Part shown: positions 6,886 through 15,244 of the stretch, piece by piece
How positions within the stretch are numbered: position 1 is the first letter of the stretch
How the letters are laid out: each line of letters opens with the position of its first letter
Source: Thermohalobaculum sp039805905
GTDB taxonomy: Bacteria > Pseudomonadota > Alphaproteobacteria > Rhodobacterales > Rhodobacteraceae
DNA: 64,000 nucleotides
Reading direction: 5' to 3'
Assembly (NCBI GenBank): GCA_039805905.1
Contig: JBDIVM010000007.1
Location: forward strand, 1-64,000
The notes under the pieces: model-generated
The model's database searches: none
The model's input: only the letters and a program-made list of their open reading frames with translations
What the model was told of the DNA's origin: nothing
Position numbers and translations under genes: made by a program

Positions 6886-8235
6886 TCAGCCCGGTTCCGC
6901 CCGTGCCTCGATCCGCGGATAGGCCAGTGCCAGGGTCCCCGCCCTGAGCGCCATCCACATCCACAGCGCGGCCCAGAGCCCGTGATTTCCGAACGCCGTC
7001 GTCATCCAGGCGCTGAGCGCGAAGAAGAGCCCGGCCGAGACGATCATGGCGTTGCGCATCGCTGTCCCGGCGGTCGCCCCTATGAAGATGCCGTCGAACT
7101 GGTAGGCGAGCACCGCCACCAGCGGCAGCATCGTCGCCCAGGGCGCATGGGCCAGCGCCGCCGCGCGCACCGGCTCGACATTGGTGAAGAGCCGGATCAT
7201 CGGGCCGGAGAGCAGCGTCAGCACGAGCGCGATCGCCGCCGCCAGGGCCACGGCCGACACCATGCTCACGACCACGGACCGGCGCAGCCGCGCCCGGCTC
7301 CGGGCCCCCAGCGCCTGGCCGACCAGCGCCTCGGCCGCGAGCGCGAAGCCGTCGAGCGCGTGTGAGGCGAGATACAGGAACTGCAGCAGGATTCCGTTCG
7401 CCGCGAGCACGGTGTCGCCCTGCTGGGAGCCGAGCCGGGTCATCCAGGCGAAGCTGCCGGTCAGGAGCAGCGTGCGGATCATGATGTCGCGGTTGAGCGC
7501 CATCACCTGCGCAAGCTCCTGCGGGTTCAGGATGCGCCACCAGTCGAGGCGCCAGCCGGTCGGCGCCACCACGGCAGCCCGCTGCCGCACCCGCCGGAGG
7601 CCGAGGCCGAGGCCGGCGAATGCCGCCAGCACGGTCCCGAGCGCCACTCCCTCGACGCCCCAGCCGAAGCCGAGCACGAACAGGAGATTGAAGGCGATGT
7701 TCGCGAGCGAGATCGCCGCCTGCAGCTCGAACAGCCGGCGGGTCTGTCCCTGGCCGGCGAACCAGCCCATGAGCGCATAGTTCATCAGCTCGGCCGGCGC
7801 GCCCCAGATGCGGATGTCGACATAGGCACCGGCAAGGCTCCTCGCCGCGTCGCTGCCCTCGAAGAGCGTCAGCAGCCCGGCCCGGAGCGGCAGCCGGGCC
7901 AGGATCAGGATGGCCGCGACCGCGAGCGCGATCGCACCCGCACGGGCGAGCGTGTTCATTGCCCGTCGTCCGTCGCCGGCGCCCAGAGCCTGGGCGGTCA
8001 GCCCGGCGACGCCCATCTGCAGGAAGTTGAACACCACGAAAAGGAGCGTGATCACGGCCGCCCCCAGCGCCACGGCAGCGAGGAAGCTCGCCTCGCCCAG
8101 ATTGCCGATGATCACCGTGTCGATCGCCCCCTGCAGCGGCACCATGGCATTCGACAGCACCACCGGCAGGGCGATGGCGGCGACGCCGGCATAGGTGATG
8201 TCGCGGGGGGCGCTGTCGTGGGCGGCGGGGGTCAT
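6886..8235 (-). CDS. MATE family efflux transporter (DinF-like)
   Basis: A 449-residue inner-membrane protein with about twelve hydrophobic segments and internal two-fold similarity, as in MATE (multidrug and toxin extrusion) exporters. The start region (ITYAGVAAIALPVVLSNAMV, then GAIDTVIIGNLGEASFLAAV) and the GLTAQALGAGDGRR loop are typical of the DinF branch. MATE proteins export cationic or hydrophobic compounds by Na+ or H+ antiport. It stands alone, 93 bp from ridA and divergent from cutA. Substrate cannot be inferred. Confidence 0.9.
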   Translation of the reverse strand: MTPAAHDSAPRDITYAGVAAIALPVVLSNAMVPLQGAIDTVIIGNLGEASFLAAVALGAAVITLLFVVFNFLQMGVAGLTAQALGAGDGRRAMNTLARAGAIALAVAAILILARLPLRAGLLTLFEGSDAARSLAGAYVDIRIWGAPAELMNYALMGWFAGQGQTRRLFELQAAISLANIAFNLLFVLGFGWGVEGVALGTVLAAFAGLGLGLRRVRQRAAVVAPTGWRLDWWRILNPQELAQVMALNRDIMIRTLLLTGSFAWMTRLGSQQGDTVLAANGILLQFLYLASHALDGFALAAEALVGQALGARSRARLRRSVVVSMVSAVALAAAIALVLTLLSGPMIRLFTNVEPVRAAALAHAPWATMLPLVAVLAYQFDGIFIGATAGTAMRNAMIVSAGLFFALSAWMTTAFGNHGLWAALWMWMALRAGTLALAYPRIEARAEPG

Positions 8236-8381
8236 GGCGGACTTGCGGAGCGGGAGGGCTGCTTGCAGCTTGCGGGCACCCTAGCGGTGCGGGGGTGGAA
8301 AATCCATCGCCGCCCTTCCGATGGCGCCGGCCGCACCCTAACTTACGGGGGGATGCCTGAACCTGTCCGCAGGTGGTGCCC

Positions 8382-8738
8382 ATGCCGTCCGTTCGGACGA
8401 ACCCCTCGCCGCACGGCGAGATCCTCTGCGTCTGGGTCAACTGCGCTTCCGAGGACGAGGCGGCGCGGATCGCGGCCGCTACGCTCGCCGCGCAGCTGGC
8501 CGCCAGCGCCAACATCCATGCCCCGGTCACCAGCAGCTACCGGTGGCAGGGCCGGGTCGAGACTGCCCGCGAGGTGCCGCTGCTGCTGAAGACGCGGCCC
8601 GGGCTGTTCGACGACCTCGCGCGGCTGGTGACGTCGCTGCATTCCTACGCGGTCCCTTCGATCCTCGGCCTGCGTGCCGAGGCCGCCGCAGCCTATTCGG
8701 CGTGGCTCGAGGCCGAGACGCGGCCGGCCGCCTGCTGA
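8382..8738 (+). CDS. cutA: CutA family protein
   Basis: A 118-residue protein with the CutA1 fold signature: a VNCASEDEAARIA start, ASANIHAPVTSSYRWQGRVE (strand and loop with the conserved YRW), and LHSYAVPSILGL. CutA forms trimers and was linked to divalent cation tolerance, but its biochemical role is still unclear. ATG 8382 is preferred since AGGTGG at 8371-8376 is a fair ribosome binding site; GTG codons at 8373 and 8376 are in frame but overlap it. The DUF2905 gene follows 21 bp later. Confidence 0.9.
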   Translation: MPSVRTNPSPHGEILCVWVNCASEDEAARIAAATLAAQLAASANIHAPVTSSYRWQGRVETAREVPLLLKTRPGLFDDLARLVTSLHSYAVPSILGLRAEAAAAYSAWLEAETRPAAC

Positions 8739-8759
8739 GACGGCCGGGGCCCGACTGTC

Positions 8760-8960
8760 ATGGCGCGCCTCCTGATCCTGCTCGGAATCGCGCTCGTGGC
8801 CGCCGGCCTCGCCTGGCTGGCGGCCGAGCGGCTCGGCCTCGGCCGGCTGCCGGGCGACTTCGCGTTCGAGCGCGGCAATACGCGCATCTCCCTGCCGCTC
8901 GGCACCTCGCTCCTGATCAGTGCTGCGCTGACGCTGCTGTTCTGGCGGTGCGGGCGCTGA
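8760..8960 (+). CDS. DUF2905 family small membrane protein
   Basis: A 66-residue protein with two hydrophobic segments (about 3-22 and 45-62) linked by LGRLPGDFAFERGNTRISLPLGTS-like sequence, the signature of DUF2905. Members are tiny inner-membrane proteins of unknown function widely found in bacteria. It lies 21 bp downstream of cutA on the same strand and is probably co-transcribed. It converges with the thioesterase gene that ends at 8975. Confidence 0.85.
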   Translation: MARLLILLGIALVAAGLAWLAAERLGLGRLPGDFAFERGNTRISLPLGTSLLISAALTLLFWRCGR

Positions 8961-8974
8961 GGCACCCATGCCGA

Positions 8975-9469
8975 TCACGGCATCAGGAAATTGCCGCGCA
9001 GCATGGCGATGGGGCGCGCCCGGCTTTCCTGCCAGGCCTCGACATGGAGGTTGGCCACCCGCCGGCCCGCCTTCTGCACCGTGGCGCGGGCGAAGGTCTC
9101 GCGCGGGCGGCCCGAGCGCAGGTAGTCGATGGTGATGTCGATCGTCTTCGGGTAGGGCGGAAACCTTCCCGACAGCGCCCGCTCCGCCGGGTCGCCGCCC
9201 GCCTCGAGCGCCGCCAGGATGCGGTCCCAGGCCAGCTGCATCAAGGCCGTGATCTCGAGGAACGAGCCGGTGACCCCGCCATGGATCGCCGGCAGCACCG
9301 GGTTGCCGACAAGGCCGTCGCGGAAGGGCATCCGCCCGGTGAGCTCGTCGCCCAGCCGGTCGAACCGGACCCCGAGCAGGCGGTTGTAGGGAACTGAGTC
9401 GGCGAGCCGGGCGAGGAGCGCGTCCCGTTCGGCCTGCGGGACGGCATTGGGTGTCACCGGATCCTTCAT
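8975..9469 (-). CDS. PaaI-type hotdog thioesterase, second of a pair
   Basis: A 164-residue hotdog-fold protein. The LPAIHGGVTGSFLEITA stretch (residues 59-75) is the HGG motif of PaaI/YbdB-type acyl-CoA thioesterases, which hydrolyse aromatic or medium acyl-CoA thioesters in the cytoplasm. ATG 9469 is chosen because it overlaps the stop of the preceding thioesterase gene by 4 bp (9466-9469, ATGA), giving translational coupling. Together with that gene and the acyl-CoA operon that diverges from them, it points to acyl-CoA turnover. Confidence 0.85.
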   Translation of the reverse strand: MKDPVTPNAVPQAERDALLARLADSVPYNRLLGVRFDRLGDELTGRMPFRDGLVGNPVLPAIHGGVTGSFLEITALMQLAWDRILAALEAGGDPAERALSGRFPPYPKTIDITIDYLRSGRPRETFARATVQKAGRRVANLHVEAWQESRARPIAMLRGNFLMP

Positions 9470-9966
9470 CCCGCCGCCTCCGCCGCGCCGGCCCGTTCGA
9501 GTATGAACGCTCCCTGGGCGGTCGCCACCGGATCGGCGGGATCGGCGTGGTAGGCAACGGCCCGGGCGAAGGCGATCGAGCGCGTCAGGCGGTAGCATTC
9601 GGCCCGGGCATAGACCGTCTCGCCGGCCGTCGCCGGACGCATGTAGTCGATGCGCAGATCGAGGGTCGCGGTCGACTCGATTGTTGCGGGCGCCGCCATC
9701 ACGGCCCAGCCGCAGGCGGTATCGAGGAGCGCGGTGATCACCCCTCCGTGCAGCACGCCGGTCTCCGGGTCGCCCACCAGCGATGCGTCATAGGGCACCG
9801 AGAGCAAGGCAACGCTGTCCTTCGCCCGATGCAGCCGCATCCCGATCTCGCGCCCGAACGGCAGGCCGGTGATGAGGGTGCCTTCCCGCGCCTCCGCGCC
9901 CGCCTCTTCGAGAAGGCTGCCGAACCGGTCGGGCCTGCCAGCGCCCCTGTTCTCCGTTCCGCCCAT
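9466..9966 (-). CDS. PaaI-type hotdog thioesterase, first of a pair
   Basis: A 166-residue hotdog-fold protein with TGVLHGGVITALLDTACGWA, the helix-proximal HGG motif of PaaI-family thioesterases, and the later LDLRIDYMRPA strand. It is coupled to a second thioesterase by a 4 bp overlap. The two differ in sequence, so they are tandem family members that probably act as a heteromer or on different acyl-CoAs. The pair is divergent from the MerR gene at 10137, and the intergenic region carries a palindromic operator candidate (10073-10087) that could control both directions. Confidence 0.85.
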   Translation of the reverse strand: MGGTENRGAGRPDRFGSLLEEAGAEAREGTLITGLPFGREIGMRLHRAKDSVALLSVPYDASLVGDPETGVLHGGVITALLDTACGWAVMAAPATIESTATLDLRIDYMRPATAGETVYARAECYRLTRSIAFARAVAYHADPADPVATAQGAFILERAGAAEAAG

Positions 9967-10072
9967 GTGTCCGCCTCCGCTCTTTGCGCTGCACCTCTCC
10001 TATCTCCTGCGGGCAATCTATGTCGATGGCCTCACGTCGCTTCACGTCGCCGTCGTTGCCGTGCCGGCAGAG

Positions 10073-10087
10073 TTGACGTGCACGTAA
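10073..10087. promoter_or_regulatory. Palindromic MerR-type operator candidate
   Basis: TTGACGTGCACGTAA contains the perfect 10 bp palindrome ACGTGCACGT and sits 50 bp upstream of the MerR-family regulator start. Its form is like the ACGT-based sites I associate with LiuR-type MerR regulators of acyl-CoA and branched-chain amino acid catabolism. TTGACG also fits a -35 element, which is where MerR proteins bind. The -10 element is not clear. Confidence 0.5.
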
Positions 10088-10136
10088 CCCCGCGCCAGAC
10101 ATCTTTGGCAGAGCGAATCATCTTTCCTGGACGGTC

Positions 10137-10538
10137 ATGACTTCCGAGACCTATTCCATCGGCGAGCTGTGCGCCGAGTTCGGCGTCACGCCGCGCACCC
10201 TGCGCTTCTACGAATACAAGGAGCTGCTTGCCCCGATCCGCGATGGGCAGCGACGCCATTTCACCTGCCGCGACCGGGCCCGGCTCAAGCTGATCCTGCG
10301 CGGCAGGCGCTTCGGCTTCTCGCTGGACGAGATGAAGGATCTCCTCGACCTCTACGATGTCGACCAGACCCGAGTCACCCAGCTCGCGGCGATCCTCGAG
10401 GCCTCGCGCCGGCATCATGCCGAGCTGGTCGCCAAGCGCGACGCGCTGGACGAGGCGATTGCCGACATGGAGGCGCAGATGCGCGAGGGCGAGGCCATGC
10501 TCGAGGCGCGGCTGCGCTCGGCCCCGCGGGCCGCCTGA
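10137..10538 (+). CDS. MerR family transcriptional regulator (LiuR-like)
   Basis: A 133-residue regulator. The N-terminal winged helix reads YSIGELCAEFGVTPRTLRFY, with the second wing DGQRRHFT; the C-terminal third is a long coiled coil for dimerisation. There is no cysteine pair of the metal or redox MerR type, which fits the metabolite-sensing LiuR-like branch. It heads a run of acyl-CoA dehydrogenase, VOC, GST, GFA and thiolase genes on the same strand, 40 bp apart from the first, and a palindromic operator lies in front of it. It likely autoregulates and controls that operon in response to an acyl-CoA. Confidence 0.85.
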   Translation: MTSETYSIGELCAEFGVTPRTLRFYEYKELLAPIRDGQRRHFTCRDRARLKLILRGRRFGFSLDEMKDLLDLYDVDQTRVTQLAAILEASRRHHAELVAKRDALDEAIADMEAQMREGEAMLEARLRSAPRAA

Positions 10539-10578
10539 TCCGCCGCCCGAGGCGCTGACCGATCCGGGAGGACCGACG

Positions 10579-12372
10579 ATGCCGGCCTACGATCCGCCGC
10601 TGACCGACTACCGCTTTGTGCTGCACGAGGCGCTGAAGGTGCAGGCCGAGACCGCGATCGGCGGCTATGACGAGCTGACGCCCGATTTCACCGGCGCGGT
10701 GCTGGACGAGGCCGGCAGGATCGCCCGCGAGGTGCTGGCGCCGCTGAACCAGACCGGCGACCGCCAGGGCTGCCGGCTCGAGAACGGCGTGGTGCGGACC
10801 CCCGAAGGGTTCCGCGAGGCCTTCGCGCTGCTCCGCGACGGCGGCTGGCCGTCGATGGAATGCGACCCCGCCTATGGCGGCCAGGGCATGCCGGCAATCC
10901 TCAACATCTGCGTCGGCGCCATGCAGTCCGCGGCCAACATGGCCTTCATGATGTATTCCGGGCTGACCCACGGCGCCTATTCGGCGCTGCACGCCCACGG
11001 CACCCCGGAGCAGAAGGCGACCTATCTGCCGAAGCTCGTCTCGGGCGAGTGGACCGGGACCATGAACCTGACCGAGCCGCAGTGCGGCACGGATCTGGGG
11101 ATGCTGCGCACCCGGGCGGAACCGCAGCCGGACGGGTCGTACCGGATCACCGGCTCGAAGATCTTCATCTCGTCCGGCGAGCACGACCTCGCCGCGAACA
11201 TCGTCCATCTGGTGCTGGCCCGGATCGCCGGCGCGCCGGAGGGGACCAAGGGCATCTCGCTCTTCGTGGCGCCGAAGTTCCTCGTGAATCCGGACGGGAG
11301 CCTCGGCGCGCGCAACGCCGTCACCTGCTCGAAGATCGAGGACAAGATGGGCATCCATGGCAACGCCACCTGCGCCATGGACTATGACGGCGCGACCGCC
11401 TGGCTGGTCGGCGAGGAGAACCGCGGCCTCGCGGCCATGTTCACCATGATGAACGAGGCGCGGCTCCTGGTCGGGATGCAGGGCCTCGCGATCTCCTCGG
11501 CCGCCTACCAGGCGGCGGCGGTCTATGCGAGGCAGCGGCTGCAGGGCCGCGCCGTCACCGGCAAGGCGAATCCGGAGGGGCCCGCGGACCCGCTGATCGT
11601 CCATGCTGATGTGCGCCGGATGCTGCTCGACCAGAAGGGCTTCGTCGAGGGCGGCCGGGCCTTCCTCTGCTGGACCGCCATGCTGCTCGACGCCGAGAAG
11701 CGCCATGCGGACCCGGCGATGCGCGAGAAGGCGGCGGACATGGTGTCGCTGCTGACGCCGGTCGTGAAGGGCTTCCTGACCGAGGAGGGGTATCGCCTGA
11801 CCGCGCTCGCCCAGCAGGTCTTCGGCGGCCACGGCTACATCGAGGAGACAGGCATGTCGCAGTTCGTGCGCGATGCCCGCATCACCATGATCTACGAGGG
11901 TGCGACAGGAGTGCAGGCGCTCGACCTGGTGGGACGCAAGCTGCCGCTGAAGATGGGCAGGCCAATCATGACCTTCTTCGACTACGTCAAGGGCTACATC
12001 AGGGCGAACGAGGACGACCTGACGCTGGCCCGGCACTTCCTCGAGCCGCTCAAGAGGGCCTCGAAGGACCTCCAGGCGGCGGCGATGTTCTTCATGCAGG
12101 CGGGCATGAAGAACCCGAACGCGGCGCTGGCCGGCTCGGTCGACTTCCTGCATCTCTTTGGCCATGTCTGCATGGGACTCGCCTGGACCAAGATGGCAAA
12201 GGCGGCCTCGGTCGCGCTGGCCGAGGGGCGCGGCGATGTCGCCTTCTACGAGGCAAAGCTCGCGACCGGACGCTACTACATGAGCCGGGTGCTGCCCGAG
12301 ACGGCGCTGCAGCTCGCGCGGATCGAAACCGGCGCCGAGCCGGTGATGGACCTGCCGGCGGAGGCATTCTGA
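10579..12372 (+). CDS. Acyl-CoA dehydrogenase with extended C-terminal domain (DmdC-like)
   Basis: A 597-residue flavoenzyme, longer than the usual 380-residue acyl-CoA dehydrogenases because of an extra C-terminal domain. Motifs: MNLTEPQCGTDLGML (substrate and FAD region), MMNEARLLVGMQGL, QVFGGHGYIEETGMSQFVRD and MIYEGATGVQALDLVGRK, where the Glu in YEG is the expected catalytic base. Relatives include FadE-type and 3-methylmercaptopropionyl-CoA dehydrogenase DmdC; the sequence does not decide between these substrates. ATG 10579 follows GGGAGG. It is the first enzyme gene behind the MerR regulator and introduces the 2,3 double bond in beta-oxidation. Confidence 0.9.
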   Translation: MPAYDPPLTDYRFVLHEALKVQAETAIGGYDELTPDFTGAVLDEAGRIAREVLAPLNQTGDRQGCRLENGVVRTPEGFREAFALLRDGGWPSMECDPAYGGQGMPAILNICVGAMQSAANMAFMMYSGLTHGAYSALHAHGTPEQKATYLPKLVSGEWTGTMNLTEPQCGTDLGMLRTRAEPQPDGSYRITGSKIFISSGEHDLAANIVHLVLARIAGAPEGTKGISLFVAPKFLVNPDGSLGARNAVTCSKIEDKMGIHGNATCAMDYDGATAWLVGEENRGLAAMFTMMNEARLLVGMQGLAISSAAYQAAAVYARQRLQGRAVTGKANPEGPADPLIVHADVRRMLLDQKGFVEGGRAFLCWTAMLLDAEKRHADPAMREKAADMVSLLTPVVKGFLTEEGYRLTALAQQVFGGHGYIEETGMSQFVRDARITMIYEGATGVQALDLVGRKLPLKMGRPIMTFFDYVKGYIRANEDDLTLARHFLEPLKRASKDLQAAAMFFMQAGMKNPNAALAGSVDFLHLFGHVCMGLAWTKMAKAASVALAEGRGDVAFYEAKLATGRYYMSRVLPETALQLARIETGAEPVMDLPAEAF

Positions 12373-12429
12373 CGGCGGGCCGTTCTGGCGACGTGAAGTT
12401 CTGGCGGCGGGGGGTACGAGGACCGGACG

Positions 12430-12900
12430 ATGATCGACATCAACGGCATTGCGCATGTCCAGCTTTCGGTCCGCGACTTCGCGGCCAGCCGGGCATTCTA
12501 TCACGCGCTGCTGCACGAGACCTTCGGCATGACGGTGCAGTACGACGATCCGCGCTGCTACTACTGCATCGGCGGGCGCACCGGCCTGATGATCACGCCG
12601 GTCGATCCCCGGTATGCCAGCGAGCCGTTCGACCAGCGCCGCGCCGGGCTGCACCATTTCTGCTTCCGGCTGCGCTCGGCCGGGGACGTCGACCGGCTGC
12701 ATGCCCGGCTGGCCGAGATCGGCGCCACCATCGTCCATCCGCCCGAGGATGGATCCTGGGCGAAGGGCTACTATTCCGTGCTCTTCGAGGATCCCGATGG
12801 CATAAGGCTCGAGGCGAATTATGTCCCGGGCAAGGGCAACCTGGCCGTGATCGGGGACGGGCCGCTGCCGCAGCCCGACGATGGCCGGCACCGCTTCTAG
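12430..12900 (+). CDS. VOC family (glyoxalase/dioxygenase superfamily) protein
   Basis: A 156-residue single-chain VOC protein. It begins INGIAHVQLSVRDFAASRAFY, with H at the first metal-ligand position, repeats the fold from GLHHFCFRLRSAGDVD, and has FEDPDGIRLEANY near the C-terminus with the typical Glu ligand. VOC proteins include glyoxalase I, methylmalonyl-CoA epimerase and extradiol dioxygenases. Inside an acyl-CoA degradation operon, an epimerase or a detoxification role is possible, but no specific activity can be assigned. Confidence 0.85.
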   Translation: MIDINGIAHVQLSVRDFAASRAFYHALLHETFGMTVQYDDPRCYYCIGGRTGLMITPVDPRYASEPFDQRRAGLHHFCFRLRSAGDVDRLHARLAEIGATIVHPPEDGSWAKGYYSVLFEDPDGIRLEANYVPGKGNLAVIGDGPLPQPDDGRHRF

Positions 12901-12916
12901 GAAGAGAGAGACCAGA

Positions 12917-13555
12917 ATGGCCGAATACCGCCTCCACTGCTTCGCCCAGTCGGGCAACGCCTACAAGGCGGCGCTCATGCTCGAGCTCTGCGGCGCCGAC
13001 TGGGAGCCGGTGTTCGTCGACTTCTTCCATGGCGGTGCGCGTACGCCCGAGTTCCGGGCGATGAACGAGATGGGCGAGGTGCCGGTGCTCGAGCACGGCG
13101 AGCTGCGGCTGATCCAGACCGGCGTGATCCTGGACTATCTGGCCGAGCGGTTCGGCCGCTTCGGCCCGCGCGACGCCGCCGGGCGGCGCGAGATCCTGCG
13201 CTGGATCCTGTGGGACAACCACAAGCTCACCTCCTATCATGCCACCTGGCGCTTCCTGATCAACTTCGTGGCCCCCGAGAAGCGAAATGCCGACGTGATT
13301 GCCTTCCTCGAGGGCCGGGCGCGGGCGGCCCTCGGGGTGCTCGATGGCCACCTCAAGGATCGCGAGTGGATCGTCGGCAAGGAGATGACGGTGGCCGACC
13401 TCTCCTGCGCGGGCTACATGTTCTATGTGGACGAGTATCCGGTAGACTGGGAGAAGGACTTCCCCAATGTGGTCGCCTGGCGTGAGCGCATCCGGGCGCT
13501 GCCGCGGTGGAAGCATCCCTACGACCTGATGCCGGGCCATCCGCCACGCCTTTGA
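12917..13555 (+). CDS. Glutathione S-transferase
   Basis: A 212-residue GST. The thioredoxin-like N-terminal domain has GNAYKAALMLELCG, EMGEVPVLEHGELRL with the cis-Pro (VPVL) and LIQTGVILDYLAERFG; the all-alpha C-terminal domain contains the DREWIVGKEMTVADLSCAGY N-cap region. GSTs conjugate or isomerise electrophiles with glutathione in the cytosol. The start at 12917 has a GGAAGAGAG ribosome binding site. Its position between VOC and GFA genes in the MerR-controlled operon suggests clearance of a reactive intermediate. Confidence 0.9.
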   Translation: MAEYRLHCFAQSGNAYKAALMLELCGADWEPVFVDFFHGGARTPEFRAMNEMGEVPVLEHGELRLIQTGVILDYLAERFGRFGPRDAAGRREILRWILWDNHKLTSYHATWRFLINFVAPEKRNADVIAFLEGRARAALGVLDGHLKDREWIVGKEMTVADLSCAGYMFYVDEYPVDWEKDFPNVVAWRERIRALPRWKHPYDLMPGHPPRL

Positions 13556-13562
13556 GGCACCC

Positions 13563-14036
13563 GTGACCAAGAGCACGACATACGCGACGGGCGGCTGCCA
13601 GTGCGGCCGAATCCGCTTCCGGGTGACAAGGCCGCTCGGACGCGCAAACCTCTGCCACTGCCGGATGTGCCAGCGGGCGACCGGCAACGCCTTCGCGCCG
13701 CTGGTGACGGCGCGCGGGGTCGTGTTCGAGGGCAGCCCGGCGCGCTTCGCGAGTTCAGATGTGGCCGAGCGCGGCTTCTGCCGCGACTGCGGCACGCCGC
13801 TGTTCTATGCGCCCGTGGGCTCCGACGTGGTGGACCTGATGCTGGGGGCGCTCGATGATCCCTCGGCTGTGGCCCCTGCGCTGCATTACGGCGTCGAGAG
13901 CCGGGTCGCCTGGCTGCATCTGGCCGACGGCCTGCCCGAGCACGAGACCCGGCCGGGCGGGCTCTCGGGGAGCGGGCCGCAGCGCATCACGAGCCGTCAG
14001 TGCCCGGTTCCGGCCCGGGCGGAGGAGAGCAGATGA
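13563..14036 (+). CDS. GFA family zinc-binding protein
   Basis: A 157-residue GFA/CENP-V-family protein. Zinc ligands visible: GCQCG near the N-terminus, NLCHCRMCQRATG, and GFCRDCGTPLF. It is shorter in its C-terminal region than the paralogue at 2857-3336 and is only distantly similar. Its last codons overlap the start of the thiolase gene (14033-14036, ATGA), showing it belongs to the operon. The function of most GFA proteins is untested; together with the GST and VOC proteins it may handle glutathione adducts of an aldehyde formed in the pathway. Confidence 0.85.
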   Translation: MTKSTTYATGGCQCGRIRFRVTRPLGRANLCHCRMCQRATGNAFAPLVTARGVVFEGSPARFASSDVAERGFCRDCGTPLFYAPVGSDVVDLMLGALDDPSAVAPALHYGVESRVAWLHLADGLPEHETRPGGLSGSGPQRITSRQCPVPARAEESR

Positions 14037-15244
14037 CCGACGCCTACATCTTCGACGCCGTCCGAACGCCCCGCGGGAGGGGCAAGAAGGACGGATCGCT
14101 GCACGAGGTGACCTCGCTCCGGCTTTCGGCCGAGGTGCTGAACGCGCTGCGCGACCGCAACGACCTCGATACCTCCCAGGTCGAGGATGTGATCTGGGGC
14201 TGCGTCACCCCCGTCGGCGAACAGGGCGGCGAGATCGCCCGCTCGGCCGTGCTCTATGCCGGCTGGGACGAGCGCGCGCCCGGCCTGCAGATCAACAGGT
14301 TCTGCGCCTCCGGCCTCGAATCGGTGAATCTCGCCGCAAACCAGGTGAAGGGCGGCGCCGGCGATCTCTATGTCGCGGGCGGGGTCGAGATGATGAGCCG
14401 GGTCCCGATGGGCTCGGACGGCTTTGCCATCGGGGTCGACCCCTATCTCGCGATGAGGACCTATTTCGTGCCGCAGGGCATCTCGGCCGACATCATCGCC
14501 ACCCAGTACGGATTCAGCCGCGACGACGTCGATGCCTATGCGGTCGAGTCGCAGCGCCGCGCAGCCGGGGCCTGGCAGGAGGGGCGCTTCGCGAAGTCGG
14601 TGATCACGGTCAGGGACCAGAACGGCCTTCCGATCCTCGATCGCGACGAGTACATGCGGCCGGGCACCGACATGCAGACGCTGGGCGCGCTGAAGCCAAG
14701 CTTCAGGGAACTCGGCGAGACCATGCCTGGCTTCGACAAGGTGGCGATCCTGAAATATCCGGCGCTCGAGAAGGTCAACCACGTGCACCATGCGGGCAAC
14801 TCGAGCGGCATCGTCGACGGGGCGGCCGCCGTGCTGGTCGGATCGGAAGAGGCCGGCAGGCGCCTCGGGCTGAAGCCCCGGGCCCGAATCCGCGCCACGG
14901 CCAAGGTCGGGAGCGACCCGACCATCATGCTGACCGGGCCGCTGCCGGCGACCCGGAAGGTCCTGAAGGCGGCCGGTATGGAGATCGGCGATATCGACCT
15001 GTTCGAGGTCAACGAGGCCTTCGCCGCGGTGGTCCTGATGTTCCTCAAGGAATTCGGCGTCGACCATGGCAGGGTCAACGTCAACGGTGGCGCGATTGCC
15101 ATGGGTCATCCGCTGGGGGCGACCGGTGCGATGATCCTCGGCACCGCGCTCGACGAGCTGGAGCGGACCGGGAAGGAGACGGCGCTGATCACCCTCTGCA
15201 TCGGTTCCGGCATGGGTGCGGCGACGGTGATCGAGCGGGTCTAG
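14033..15244 (+). CDS. Acetyl-CoA C-acyltransferase (thiolase)
   Basis: A 403-residue thiolase. The nucleophile is C91 in NRFCASGLES; the other catalytic residues are H359 in AIAMGHPLGATGA and C389 in CIGSGMGAA. It cleaves 3-ketoacyl-CoA to acetyl-CoA and a shortened acyl-CoA, or runs in reverse to acetoacetyl-CoA. ATG 14033 is preferred to a further upstream codon because it forms the ATGA overlap with the GFA gene. It ends the acyl-CoA operon; no 3-hydroxyacyl-CoA dehydrogenase gene follows. Its stop overlaps the stop of the convergent ispE by a few bases, leaving no room for a terminator. Confidence 0.92.
   Translation: MTDAYIFDAVRTPRGRGKKDGSLHEVTSLRLSAEVLNALRDRNDLDTSQVEDVIWGCVTPVGEQGGEIARSAVLYAGWDERAPGLQINRFCASGLESVNLAANQVKGGAGDLYVAGGVEMMSRVPMGSDGFAIGVDPYLAMRTYFVPQGISADIIATQYGFSRDDVDAYAVESQRRAAGAWQEGRFAKSVITVRDQNGLPILDRDEYMRPGTDMQTLGALKPSFRELGETMPGFDKVAILKYPALEKVNHVHHAGNSSGIVDGAAAVLVGSEEAGRRLGLKPRARIRATAKVGSDPTIMLTGPLPATRKVLKAAGMEIGDIDLFEVNEAFAAVVLMFLKEFGVDHGRVNVNGGAIAMGHPLGATGAMILGTALDELERTGKETALITLCIGSGMGAATVIERV

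Noticed and set aside
10375..12957. Open frame of 860 codons antisense to the acyl-CoA dehydrogenase
   Set aside because: The opposite strand encodes a full enzyme with catalytic motifs; the antisense frame is low in complexity and lacks a ribosome binding site.
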